A program made the translations under genes and the position numbers. Shown here in pieces: positions 1-5,660 of a DNA stretch of 29,953 nucleotides. The stretch spans positions 1-29,953 of the forward strand of contig CALDLA010000004.1 in NCBI GenBank assembly GCA_937898415.1. The letters run 5' to 3'. Source of the stretch: an uncultured Prevotellaceae bacterium. Its GTDB lineage: Bacteria; Bacteroidota; Bacteroidia; Bacteroidales; Bacteroidaceae. The notes beneath the pieces were generated by a model. That model was not told the DNA's origin. It saw only the letters and a program-made list of their open reading frames with translations, and searched no databases. Each line of letters starts with the position of its first letter. The stretch's first letter is position 1.

Positions 1-1
1 C

Positions 2-112
2 AGAACAGATATTATAGCCATAATGGTTACTTTTCTGGTGTTTTTAATCATTTCATTACTTATGTTTAAATTATATGACACAAAAGAAGTTCTTAAAGGA
101 CAAAAGGTATAA
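2..112 (+). CDS. C-terminal end of a membrane protein (5' part outside window)
   Basis: The frame is open from the left edge to a TAA at 110-112 and encodes 36 residues. It contains one strongly hydrophobic segment (IAIMVTFLVFLIISLLMF) followed by a short charged tail (KLYDTKEVLKGQKV), as expected of the last transmembrane helix and cytoplasmic tail of an integral membrane protein. The family cannot be told from this fragment. Its last 20 bases overlap the end of the convergent gene on the minus strand. An internal ATG at 23 could start a tiny ORF, but the upstream codons are open and fit a longer protein. Confidence 0.5.
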   Translation, partial: RTDIIAIMVTFLVFLIISLLMFKLYDTKEVLKGQKV

Positions 113-497
113 TAGCAATAGTCGCTGGAATAAGAATGTCAAATAATTGAATTTCCCCATTGCCCAATGAAAAAGGAGGTTGAACTCCACCAAACGCTCT
201 GGGATTGTTATATTCATTCTTATATCCTCTAAAGGTATCCTTACTAAAATAATTGTAGGTATTAACATGGCCTCCTGTCATCATATACTCCTGTTTATAT
301 GCATAGCTTTCCTTTCCATAATACTTATCAAAATAACTCGCTCCCTTATTGCTGGCATCTATTTCAAACCATCTATCATCATGTTTCCCACTACCAAATC
401 CTAATGTACTCATAAAACTTGGAATCCCTGAATCACTGGGACAGGTTTTTGATTCTACGATTCTCGGCATAAAGGTATAAGCACTTCTCGCTCTCAT
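93..497 (-). CDS. Unknown protein whose 5' end lies inside a small mobile element
   Basis: This 134-residue frame begins inside the element at 430-559 and reads out of it into unrelated sequence. The first 22 or so residues (MRARSAYTFMPRIVESKTCP) are element-encoded; a near-copy occurs at 2139-2060. The remainder is rich in Tyr, Gly and Asn and ends in a hydrophobic tail (LFDILIPATIAIIPFVL). No family was recognised. An internal ATG at 411-413 could be the true start of a 107-residue protein, or the original 5' end may have been displaced by the insertion. No TAnnTTTG promoter was seen just upstream. It could be a gene remnant rather than a functional gene. Confidence 0.35.
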   Translation of the reverse strand: MRARSAYTFMPRIVESKTCPSDSGIPSFMSTLGFGSGKHDDRWFEIDASNKGASYFDKYYGKESYAYKQEYMMTGGHVNTYNYFSKDTFRGYKNEYNNPRAFGGVQPPFSLGNGEIQLFDILIPATIAIIPFVL

Positions 498-559
498 ATT
501 ACGAACGGATTATATGTTCATTTATTGCAGGAAAAATCAAAAACCTGTCCCCATGATTC
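430..559. mobile_element. REP/MITE-like element, copy 1, with perfect 17-bp inverted repeats
   Basis: GGGACAGGTTTTTGATT at 438-454 is matched exactly by its reverse complement at 535-551. The arms extend outward to about 25 bp (430-454 and 535-559) with two mismatches. The interior shares about 70 percent of bases with copy 2 at 2055-2200. On the minus strand the interior reads MRARSAYTFMPRI; MPRI-type starts are known for REP-associated tyrosine (IS200-like Y1) transposases of Bacteroidota. The inference is a non-autonomous element mobilised by such a transposase encoded elsewhere. No transposase gene lies in this window. Confidence 0.7.
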
Positions 560-560
560 A

Positions 561-1043
561 TCACCTTCCCCTGACTATATCCGTAGTAAAAAATGAAGCA
601 TCGTCTATTATCATGTCGTGATTGGGATCTAATGATCCAATATAGGAATTAAAGTGCATCTGCTCAGGTGCCACTGCCCTATATCTGTTCCCAGTCCACA
701 TTGTCGGCAAATTATTGATGCCGACTATGGCGTCAAACGAATTAATGTCCTTAAAGGTACAGGTCATGGTTAGTGCAACTTTATTGTAGTTGTCGGGACA
801 GGAAATCGTCAACACTGGGTATTCCCCTTTGACATCGCATCGGTCCTTCCCTCCATAACTCTGTCTGCCATGGACATAAACATCAACGCTGGCTTTGTAT
901 CTTGATACAAAAGAGACACTGAAATACATGGTGTCGTTCTGATATAAATACTGTCGCCCTGAGACATTGTTTGCCTCATCATCTTCACATGCAACAAAAC
1001 TAATGAGAGCAAATAATGCTGATATAAAAAATAATTTCTTCAT
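561..1043 (-). CDS. Putative lipoprotein of unknown function
   Basis: The protein is 160 residues and starts MKKLFFISALFALISFVAC, a lipoprotein signal peptide with lipobox FVAC (Cys19), so it is predicted to be anchored in the inner or outer membrane facing the periplasm or surface. After an acidic linker (EDDEANN), typical of surface-exposed Bacteroidota lipoproteins, the rest looks beta-rich with no recognised motif. It lies 46 bp downstream of the outer membrane barrel gene on the same strand and has no obvious promoter of its own, so the two are probably co-transcribed. Its TGA stop (561-563) sits directly beside the end of mobile element copy 1, so the original C-terminus may have been altered by the insertion. 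Confidence 0.65.
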   Translation of the reverse strand: MKKLFFISALFALISFVACEDDEANNVSGRQYLYQNDTMYFSVSFVSRYKASVDVYVHGRQSYGGKDRCDVKGEYPVLTISCPDNYNKVALTMTCTFKDINSFDAIVGINNLPTMWTGNRYRAVAPEQMHFNSYIGSLDPNHDMIIDDASFFTTDIVRGR

Positions 1044-1089
1044 GCCAATTCAATCTTTCTAACCCTGTAATTAAGAACTTTCATGCAAA

Positions 1090-1695
1090 CTACAGACTAA
1101 ACTTGTAGCCCAACGTAAACTGAAACACGCTGTTCTTGGAGTCATCATCCTCAACCATCTTTGTCACACCAATGTTGTAGCGACCGTCAACGACAAAGTT
1201 ACCGAACTCGTACGACAAACCTACAGGAATGGCAAAATCGAACGTTTTAACTTCCACACCGAAATCAGACAGGCTGACACTAATGTCCATACCCTGTGTC
1301 GATGTTGTATAGGTGGCGTTCACATTGAAAGCCGGCTGAATGCCAAACTTTAATGCAAGCCCCTGAACCACATAGATATTGGCCATAATGGGAATATTAA
1401 CGTAGTCCGTCTTCGATGTAACTTCCACTTTCATTCCTTGCGTCGTATTGCTCTCTTTGGCACCCTGCATAGAATAAATCAGACCTGCAGACAGGCTGAA
1501 ATTTTTCGTCAGTTGATATTCAAACTCAGCTCCCGCCGCCAGACCGATACGCGGGTCCGTGTCATCAGAACCCGTATAATTGGCAATGTTCAAGCCTATT
1601 TTAGGCTGGACTGTCAATGTTCCTGCCTCATACTGAGCAAAAGCCCCTACGGAGAGTATCAAGGCAGATGCAATAAGAAACATTCTCTTCATCAT
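1090..1695 (-). CDS. Outer membrane beta-barrel protein (OMP_b-brl type)
   Basis: This is a 201-residue protein with signal peptide MMKRMFLIASALILSVGAFA and probable cleavage before QYEAG. The mature part alternates polar and hydrophobic residues and carries hallmarks of the small PorT/OMP_b-brl_2 barrels: PKIGLNIANYTG near the N-terminus, GLAAGAEFEYQLTKNFSLSAG in the middle and a terminal strand FQFTLGYKFSL. About eight strands are expected. A paralogue of similar size and layout lies at 21308-21922. Two adjacent ATGs (1695 and 1692) could start it, with the same signal peptide. A consensus promoter at 1864-1895 would give a leader of about 160 nt. The role is unknown; such barrels are often structural or adhesion-related outer membrane proteins. 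Confidence 0.8.
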   Translation of the reverse strand: MMKRMFLIASALILSVGAFAQYEAGTLTVQPKIGLNIANYTGSDDTDPRIGLAAGAEFEYQLTKNFSLSAGLIYSMQGAKESNTTQGMKVEVTSKTDYVNIPIMANIYVVQGLALKFGIQPAFNVNATYTTSTQGMDISVSLSDFGVEVKTFDFAIPVGLSYEFGNFVVDGRYNIGVTKMVEDDDSKNSVFQFTLGYKFSL

Positions 1696-1863
1696 ACAAT
1701 TTTCTATTTTTTAGAGTTTAAAACTTGCAATGATTATCATGGGGAATACGGTTCTCGTGATCATTTTTCATTTGCAACAATATCTGTATTACTCCGAAAG
1801 AGACACCCGTCAGTCTTGCCAACTGGCGAATACCACCGTACGTCGTTTTCTTGTTAGACTATG

Positions 1864-1895
1864 CAAAAGTAATAACATATTCTTGATTTGCCAAA
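1864..1895 (-). promoter_or_regulatory. Promoter for the outer membrane barrel gene at 1695
   Basis: On the minus strand a -33 TTTG (1892-1895) is followed after 20 bp by a -7 TACTTTTG (1864-1871), an exact match to the Bacteroidota sigma-ABfr pattern. It would start transcription about 160 nt upstream of the ATG at 1695, giving a long leader. Confidence 0.65.
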
Positions 1896-1899
1896 TTAT

Positions 1900-2139
1900 T
1901 TAGACGAATAATGATCGGAAGAACCGTCCCCGTGATCCTCTAATAGATTTATCCCAATGGTTTTCAAAATATATTTTGTAATGATGGTCTTCATCTTCTT
2001 CGAGTACACAGGAATTAAATAAAAAGACCAAAGCGGTCAATGCCATTGATATTAAATCACTGGGACAGGTTTTTGATTCTATCGCAATCTGCGCTATTCC
2101 AATTCGCGGCATAAAAGAATTATCAGATCTTGTTCTCAT
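1900..2139 (-). pseudogene. Lipoprotein gene remnant fused to mobile element copy 2
   Basis: The frame starts inside the element (MRTRSDNSFMPRI, 2139 downward), leaves it near 2057 and continues as LISMALTALVFLFNSCVLEEDEDH, which looks like the end of a lipoprotein signal peptide with lipobox FNSC plus an acidic linker. It then stops at 1900 after only about 30 more residues, the last of which (RGSRGRFFRSLFV) are encoded by a second REP-like sequence. The original start codon and leader basic residues are missing, and the body of the protein is gone. It is read as a decayed lipoprotein interrupted on both sides by repeat elements. It ends inside the promoter region of the downstream barrel gene. 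Confidence 0.45.
1917..1938. repeat. Possible solo REP-like sequence of a second type
   Basis: The stretch with core GAACCGTCCCCGTGATCC resembles the right-hand arm of element copy 1 (AACCTGTCCCCATGATTC) with a few changes. No matching second arm was found within the window, so it is at most a single, unpaired REP. It encodes the last residues of the broken lipoprotein frame. Confidence 0.3.
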
Positions 2140-2200
2140 AATATTTACGGCTTATATCGACATTTATTGCGGGAGGAATCAAAAACCTGTCCCTCCGATT
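2055..2200. mobile_element. REP/MITE-like element, copy 2, with perfect 17-bp inverted repeats
   Basis: The same 17-bp arm as copy 1, GGGACAGGTTTTTGATT, occurs at 2062-2078, and its exact reverse complement at 2177-2193. The flanking AATC (2055-2058) and GATT (2197-2200) extend the symmetry as in copy 1. The interior aligns with copy 1 except for about 20 extra bases next to the left arm. The minus strand again reads M-R-x-R-S then FMPRI. It has inserted into a gene region: a promoter plus signal peptide lies to its right and a lipoprotein remnant to its left. Confidence 0.7.
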
Positions 2201-2261
2201 CCTCGGTTGATACACCGCACATGGCGGCAGACAACATGATAATTGTAAAAAATCTCTTCAT
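2145..2261 (-). pseudogene. Orphan signal peptide of a gene cut off by mobile element copy 2
   Basis: A 38-codon frame starts at 2261 with MKRFFTIIMLSAAMCGVSTEE, a clear N-terminal export signal. It enters the right arm of the mobile element after about 21 codons and ends at a TAA (2145-2147) within it. A consensus promoter sits 35 bp upstream of the ATG. The start and promoter are intact, but the protein is truncated just after its signal peptide, so this is the head of an interrupted gene. Whether the lipoprotein remnant at 1900-2057 was part of the same gene is unclear, because both carry their own signal-peptide-like segment. Confidence 0.55.
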
Positions 2262-2295
2262 AGTTTGTAACTTTTATGGATAAATAAAAACGCCG

Positions 2296-2327
2296 CAAAG
2301 CTACAAACATTTATTTATCAGAGCAAA
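2296..2327 (-). promoter_or_regulatory. Promoter for the truncated gene at 2261
   Basis: On the minus strand TTTG (2324-2327), a 20-bp spacer and TAGCTTTG (2296-2303) fit the Bacteroidota consensus. The leader to the ATG at 2261 would be about 28 nt. The rest of 2262-2424 is AT-rich with no other signal seen. Confidence 0.6.
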
Positions 2328-2424
2328 TGGAATGTGTTACATATTTTACATTCCTTCAACTCTAAGCTACACATATTCAATGAGTTGTATATCAAAACAT
2401 TCAATTTGTACATATAATACACAT

Positions 2425-4272
2425 TTATCCCATTTTCTGGATTTCTGCCTCAAAATCGCCTGCTCCGCCCTTCTTTCCTGTTAGTTTTTCGTAGAGGAAG
2501 GCACAACGGTTGGTAACCGACTGGTAGGATATATTAAAGATAACAGCCCGCTCAGAATTGATGAAACGCAACTTAGTGAAAATGCAAAACAGTAGATTCA
2601 CATGATTGATGGTAGGGTACAACTCCTGAATCCGAGGTATAAACATAGGAAGCATAGAATTCGTTAATTCTATTATCTCGTCGAGTTGTCTGTCACTGGG
2701 TTGTCTGCCCTTGGCAATGCTTGCATGAAGACGAGATAGAAGTGGCAGATTAAACAAGCCATCTTCCATATCCCACTGGTCAGGACGCTTCTTGTCTTTT
2801 TGGAATTCTGCTATAGCTGAAGCCTGTTTCCTTAGTTCTTCCTCATTCTTTTTGATTTTGGCTTTGTTTCGTTCTACCTTTTGAGTAAGTTTAGAGATGG
2901 TTTCTGCATCAACAGCTTTCTCTTGCCGTAATTGACTAATTAGTAATTCGTCAGATTCTTTAGCTTCTTTGAGCAGTTCTGTTTCATTCTTACTGGCAGT
3001 ATATTGGTTCAAGCTTTCAACATATCTTGTATTCAATTCCTGGTATTCTCTACCCATTTTTTCCTTCTTTCTCTTCACATAGAATAAGAACGATGCAACA
3101 AGAGTAATGAATACAAATGCGACAACCGTAAATTTGTATCGCAGATTCGATAGTTGATGTTGCATATGCTCTGCCTTACGTTGGTTTCGTTCATAGTTAT
3201 AGAGCGCCTGCATCTTTGCGAAATTTTCCCTGACAGAAGTACGGTAAATGCTGTCATCAGTTGAAACATACAAATCTGTGTACTTCAAAGCAGAGTCTGC
3301 TTCTCCTATACCTATATAATAATTTGAGAAGCCTCTCAAGACGTTCAACCGCTCTGTCGGCGTAGCAGCGAATGAGTTTGCTTCCTGATTATAATAAAAA
3401 GCAGAGTCATACTGATGGCGATGCAGATAATATTGAGCTTTCAGAACATAATAGTTTTTCATGGAGCTGTCAATAATGTTATTTGGCATGCTAGTCAATA
3501 GGTGTTCATAGGCATCCATTGCTGTTTTTGCAGAATCCAACATGCTATTATCGATATAACCAGCAATAGCAGGCTTAAGTGAAATCAGCGAGTACAACGT
3601 ATCGCCATATTGCAGATATTTTGTGCAGACAAACTCACAGATGGTAATAATACTATCAGCATTTCCCAACAATGAGTATGCGTCAGCCCTTAACATCTTA
3701 CTATCAAGTAGCATTAGACTATCATCAGCAAGAACACTCATTCTCTCCGCTATTCCTGCTTCATCTAATGCTTCGAATGGTAATTGCATACGATGTAGAA
3801 GTGATGACATCTGCGCATGCAACCGACTAAGTAGAGCGTAGTCACAGTCAGCAGCAGTGGTATCGGCACACTCTACAGCATCGTGATAGGCAGCAAGAGC
3901 CTTGGGGGCTTCACCGAGGTCGCGGTAAACACAACCGAGGAGGTAGTGGGCTTCCATCTGCTCATTGGCCGTTCCGTTACGGTCGTAGTAGTCGGCAACG
4001 ACGGTCATCACGGAGTCAGAGGTAAAGGGGACGTAGGCCTTGTTGCGGGCCTTGGCCTGAAGCAGGCGGTAACGCATCTGCTGGGACTCAGGCCATAGAG
4101 TCGTCTCGGCCTCACAACTGTCGAGCAACAGCAGCGCGGAGTCGGGCCTGCTGGCCATGAGACTGTCGGCACGGGACAACAGAACCGTGGCGCGGGGATT
4201 GTCGCCGCAACCACCGAGCAGGCAGGCCACACACAGCACTGCCACCGAAAGGAAATGCACAAAAGGCTTCAT
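2425..4272 (-). CDS. Membrane-anchored TPR lipoprotein with coiled coil and conserved C-terminal domain
   Basis: The 615-residue protein starts MKPFVHFLSVAVLCVACLLGGC, a lipoprotein signal with Cys22. TPR-like helical repeats fill about residues 25-350 (e.g. ADSLMASRPDSALLLLDS, AHYLLGCVYRDLGEAPKALAAY). A single transmembrane helix spans about 381-399 (FTVVAFVFITLVASFLFYV), then KRKKEK marks the cytoplasmic side. A long charged coiled coil covers about 402-495. The C-terminal 110 residues (ELYPTINHVNLLFCIFTKLRF, then SYQSVTNRCAFLYEKL) look helix-turn-helix-like, as in a family of Bacteroidota TPR sensors that join a periplasmic TPR to a cytoplasmic LuxR-type domain. DNA binding is inferred, not shown. 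The ATG at 4272 is chosen because the promoter -7 box ends only 6 bp upstream; an in-frame ATG at 4305 lies upstream of that box. Confidence 0.75.
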   Translation of the reverse strand: MKPFVHFLSVAVLCVACLLGGCGDNPRATVLLSRADSLMASRPDSALLLLDSCEAETTLWPESQQMRYRLLQAKARNKAYVPFTSDSVMTVVADYYDRNGTANEQMEAHYLLGCVYRDLGEAPKALAAYHDAVECADTTAADCDYALLSRLHAQMSSLLHRMQLPFEALDEAGIAERMSVLADDSLMLLDSKMLRADAYSLLGNADSIITICEFVCTKYLQYGDTLYSLISLKPAIAGYIDNSMLDSAKTAMDAYEHLLTSMPNNIIDSSMKNYYVLKAQYYLHRHQYDSAFYYNQEANSFAATPTERLNVLRGFSNYYIGIGEADSALKYTDLYVSTDDSIYRTSVRENFAKMQALYNYERNQRKAEHMQHQLSNLRYKFTVVAFVFITLVASFLFYVKRKKEKMGREYQELNTRYVESLNQYTASKNETELLKEAKESDELLISQLRQEKAVDAETISKLTQKVERNKAKIKKNEEELRKQASAIAEFQKDKKRPDQWDMEDGLFNLPLLSRLHASIAKGRQPSDRQLDEIIELTNSMLPMFIPRIQELYPTINHVNLLFCIFTKLRFINSERAVIFNISYQSVTNRCAFLYEKLTGKKGGAGDFEAEIQKMG

Positions 4273-4278
4273 CGGGTG

Positions 4279-4310
4279 CAAAGGTAGACAAAAAAAGCCA
4301 AACATCCAAA
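4279..4310 (-). promoter_or_regulatory. Promoter for the TPR lipoprotein gene, nearly leaderless
   Basis: TTTG (4307-4310), 20 bp and TACCTTTG (4279-4286) on the minus strand match the consensus. The -7 box ends 6 bp before the ATG at 4272, so transcription should begin at or within a few bases of the start codon. Confidence 0.65.
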
Positions 4311-4459
4311 TAAAACAGTAGGAGATCGCAGCACCTGAGCTTGACTCTGCTCTCGCTGCTCCGGATTTTGACGTTGTCGAAATCCGTCACGACTCGACAT
4401 AAGTCTGGCTGCGTCATGGCAGCGATGGTCGACCACGATTGTTAACCATTTTGGGCAAT

Positions 4460-4477
4460 ATACCATATTTATGGTAT
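4460..4477. promoter_or_regulatory. Palindrome upstream of cysK, candidate operator
   Basis: ATACCATA (4460-4467), two bases, then TATGGTAT (4470-4477) form a perfect 8-bp inverted repeat ending about 21 bp before the cysK -33 box. This position suits a transcription activator. A weaker outer symmetry (TTTTGGGCA and TGCCAAAA) surrounds it. The rest of 4311-4459 shows only an imperfect hairpin at 4363-4385 and no gene. Confidence 0.45.
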
Positions 4478-4498
4478 GCGAATGCCAAAAACATGGGA

Positions 4499-4529
4499 TT
4501 GTGGGAGTGCGAAAACCGCCGTACCTTTG
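4499..4529 (+). promoter_or_regulatory. cysK promoter
   Basis: A TTG -33 box (4499-4501), 20 bp and TACCTTTG (4522-4529) fit the Bacteroidota pattern. The leader to the ATG at 4594 would be about 58 nt and contains a simple repeat. Confidence 0.6.
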
Positions 4530-4541
4530 CACCCAGAAACA

Positions 4542-4574
4542 TTAATAATTCACAATTGACAATTCACAATTAAC
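4542..4574 (+). repeat. Simple repeat in the cysK leader
   Basis: The unit AATTCACAATT occurs twice, separated by GAC, with further partial units on each side. This AT-rich repeat is of the kind common between genes in Prevotella. No hairpin or regulatory role is evident. Confidence 0.5.
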
Positions 4575-4593
4575 AAATAAAAAGGATAAGGTT

Positions 4594-5541
4594 ATGAGTA
4601 AAATTGCAAAGCAGCTGACTGAGCTCGTCGGCAACACCCCACTCTTAGAGCTCAACAAGTATTCAACGGCAAAGGGTCTGGAGACCCCAGTGATTGCCAA
4701 AGTAGAGTTTTTCAACCCCGGCGGTAGCGTGAAGGACCGTATCGCACTGGCGATGATTGAGGATGCTGAGGCCAAAGGCATCTTGAAACCCGGAGCCACC
4801 ATCATCGAACCCACCAGCGGAAATACGGGCGTAGGACTGGCACTGGTATCAGCCGTCAAGGGCTACCACCTTATCCTTACCATGCCCGAAACCATGAGTA
4901 TTGAGCGTCGTAACCTCGTTAAGGCATACGGTGCCGAAGTACGCCTCACCTCTGGAAAGGACGGTATGCCTGGTGCCATCCGCGCTGCCGAGGAGTTGCG
5001 CGACTCTATCCCCGGCGCAGTTATCCTGCAGCAGTTTGAGAACGGTGCCAACCCTGCCAAGCACTATGCTACCACAGGTCCTGAGATCTGGCGCGACGCC
5101 GACGGTCAGGTAGATATCTTCATCGGTGGTGTAGGTACTGGCGGTACCATCAGCGGCACTGGTAAGTATCTGAAGGAGCAGAACCCCAACGTGAAAGTCA
5201 TTGCCGTAGAGCCGAAGTCAAGCCCCGTGTTGAACGGTGGCCAGAGCGGTCCCCACAAGATTCAGGGTATCGGTGCCGGATTTGTGCCTAAGACCTACGA
5301 CGCTGACGTCATCGACGAGGTATTCGACGTAGAAAACGATGACGCCATCCGCACGGGTCGTGAGATTGCCCAGAGCGAGGGTTTGCTGGTAGGTATCAGC
5401 GCTGGCGCAGCCCTCTACGCCGCCATCCAAGTGGCCAAGCGTCCTGAGAACAAGGGCAAGAAGATTGTCGTACTGCTGCCCGACACTGGCGAGCGCTACC
5501 TCTCGACGGTGCTCTACGCCTTCGACGAATACCCGCTCTAA
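4594..5541 (+). CDS. cysK: Cysteine synthase (O-acetylserine sulfhydrylase)
   Basis: This cytoplasmic PLP enzyme of fold type II joins O-acetyl-L-serine and sulfide to give L-cysteine, the last step of cysteine synthesis. The 315-residue length is typical. NPGGSVKDRIALAMIEDAE (about residues 39-57) contains the PLP-binding Lys; PTSGNTGVGLA is the substrate loop; GVGTGGTISGTGKYLKE binds the PLP phosphate; and EGLLVGISAGAALYAA near the C-terminus is also family-typical. N-terminal TELVGNTPLLEL is the usual CysK opening. The gene stands alone with its own promoter, an upstream palindrome and a strong terminator. CysM is less likely given the length and sequence. An open question is whether the palindrome links it to sulfur control. 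Confidence 0.95.
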   Translation: MSKIAKQLTELVGNTPLLELNKYSTAKGLETPVIAKVEFFNPGGSVKDRIALAMIEDAEAKGILKPGATIIEPTSGNTGVGLALVSAVKGYHLILTMPETMSIERRNLVKAYGAEVRLTSGKDGMPGAIRAAEELRDSIPGAVILQQFENGANPAKHYATTGPEIWRDADGQVDIFIGGVGTGGTISGTGKYLKEQNPNVKVIAVEPKSSPVLNGGQSGPHKIQGIGAGFVPKTYDADVIDEVFDVENDDAIRTGREIAQSEGLLVGISAGAALYAAIQVAKRPENKGKKIVVLLPDTGERYLSTVLYAFDEYPL

Positions 5542-5559
5542 TCCATAATAGTTTACGAA

Positions 5560-5610
5560 CGAAGAAGTGGCAAAAGGGATGGTTCCTTTTGCCACTTCTT
5601 CGTTTTTGTT
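5560..5610 (+). terminator. Intrinsic terminator of cysK
   Basis: CGAAGAAGTGGCAAAAGG (5560-5577) pairs perfectly with 5585-5602 across a 7-base loop, an 18-bp stem followed at once by a T-rich run (5603-5610). It should stop transcription before the following GLUG gene. Confidence 0.9.
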
Positions 5611-5612
5611 TC

Positions 5613-5660
5613 AATCGGGGAAGGTGAAGTCCTCCGGTGCCCTGTCACGATACGAGGCAT
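5613..5660 (-). other. Possible REP/IS200-type relic at the 5' junction of the first GLUG gene
   Basis: On the minus strand this reads MPRIVTG followed by a sequence ending in CCCCGATTG. It has the same layout as mobile element copies 1 and 2, which read MPRIV or MPRIG and then run into a REP arm ending in GATTC. The arm itself differs from the GGGACAGG type, so it would belong to another family. The match is short and could be chance. Confidence 0.25.

Noticed and set aside
4273..4305. A longer start for the TPR lipoprotein at 4305
   Set aside because: It lies upstream of the -7 box and would place 11 residues before a clear lipoprotein signal.
4363..4385. Hairpin GGATTTTGAC-GTT-GTCGAAATCC as a terminator or riboswitch
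   Set aside because: It has one mismatch and no T-run, and it lies upstream of both divergent promoters. No conserved riboswitch core was recognised.
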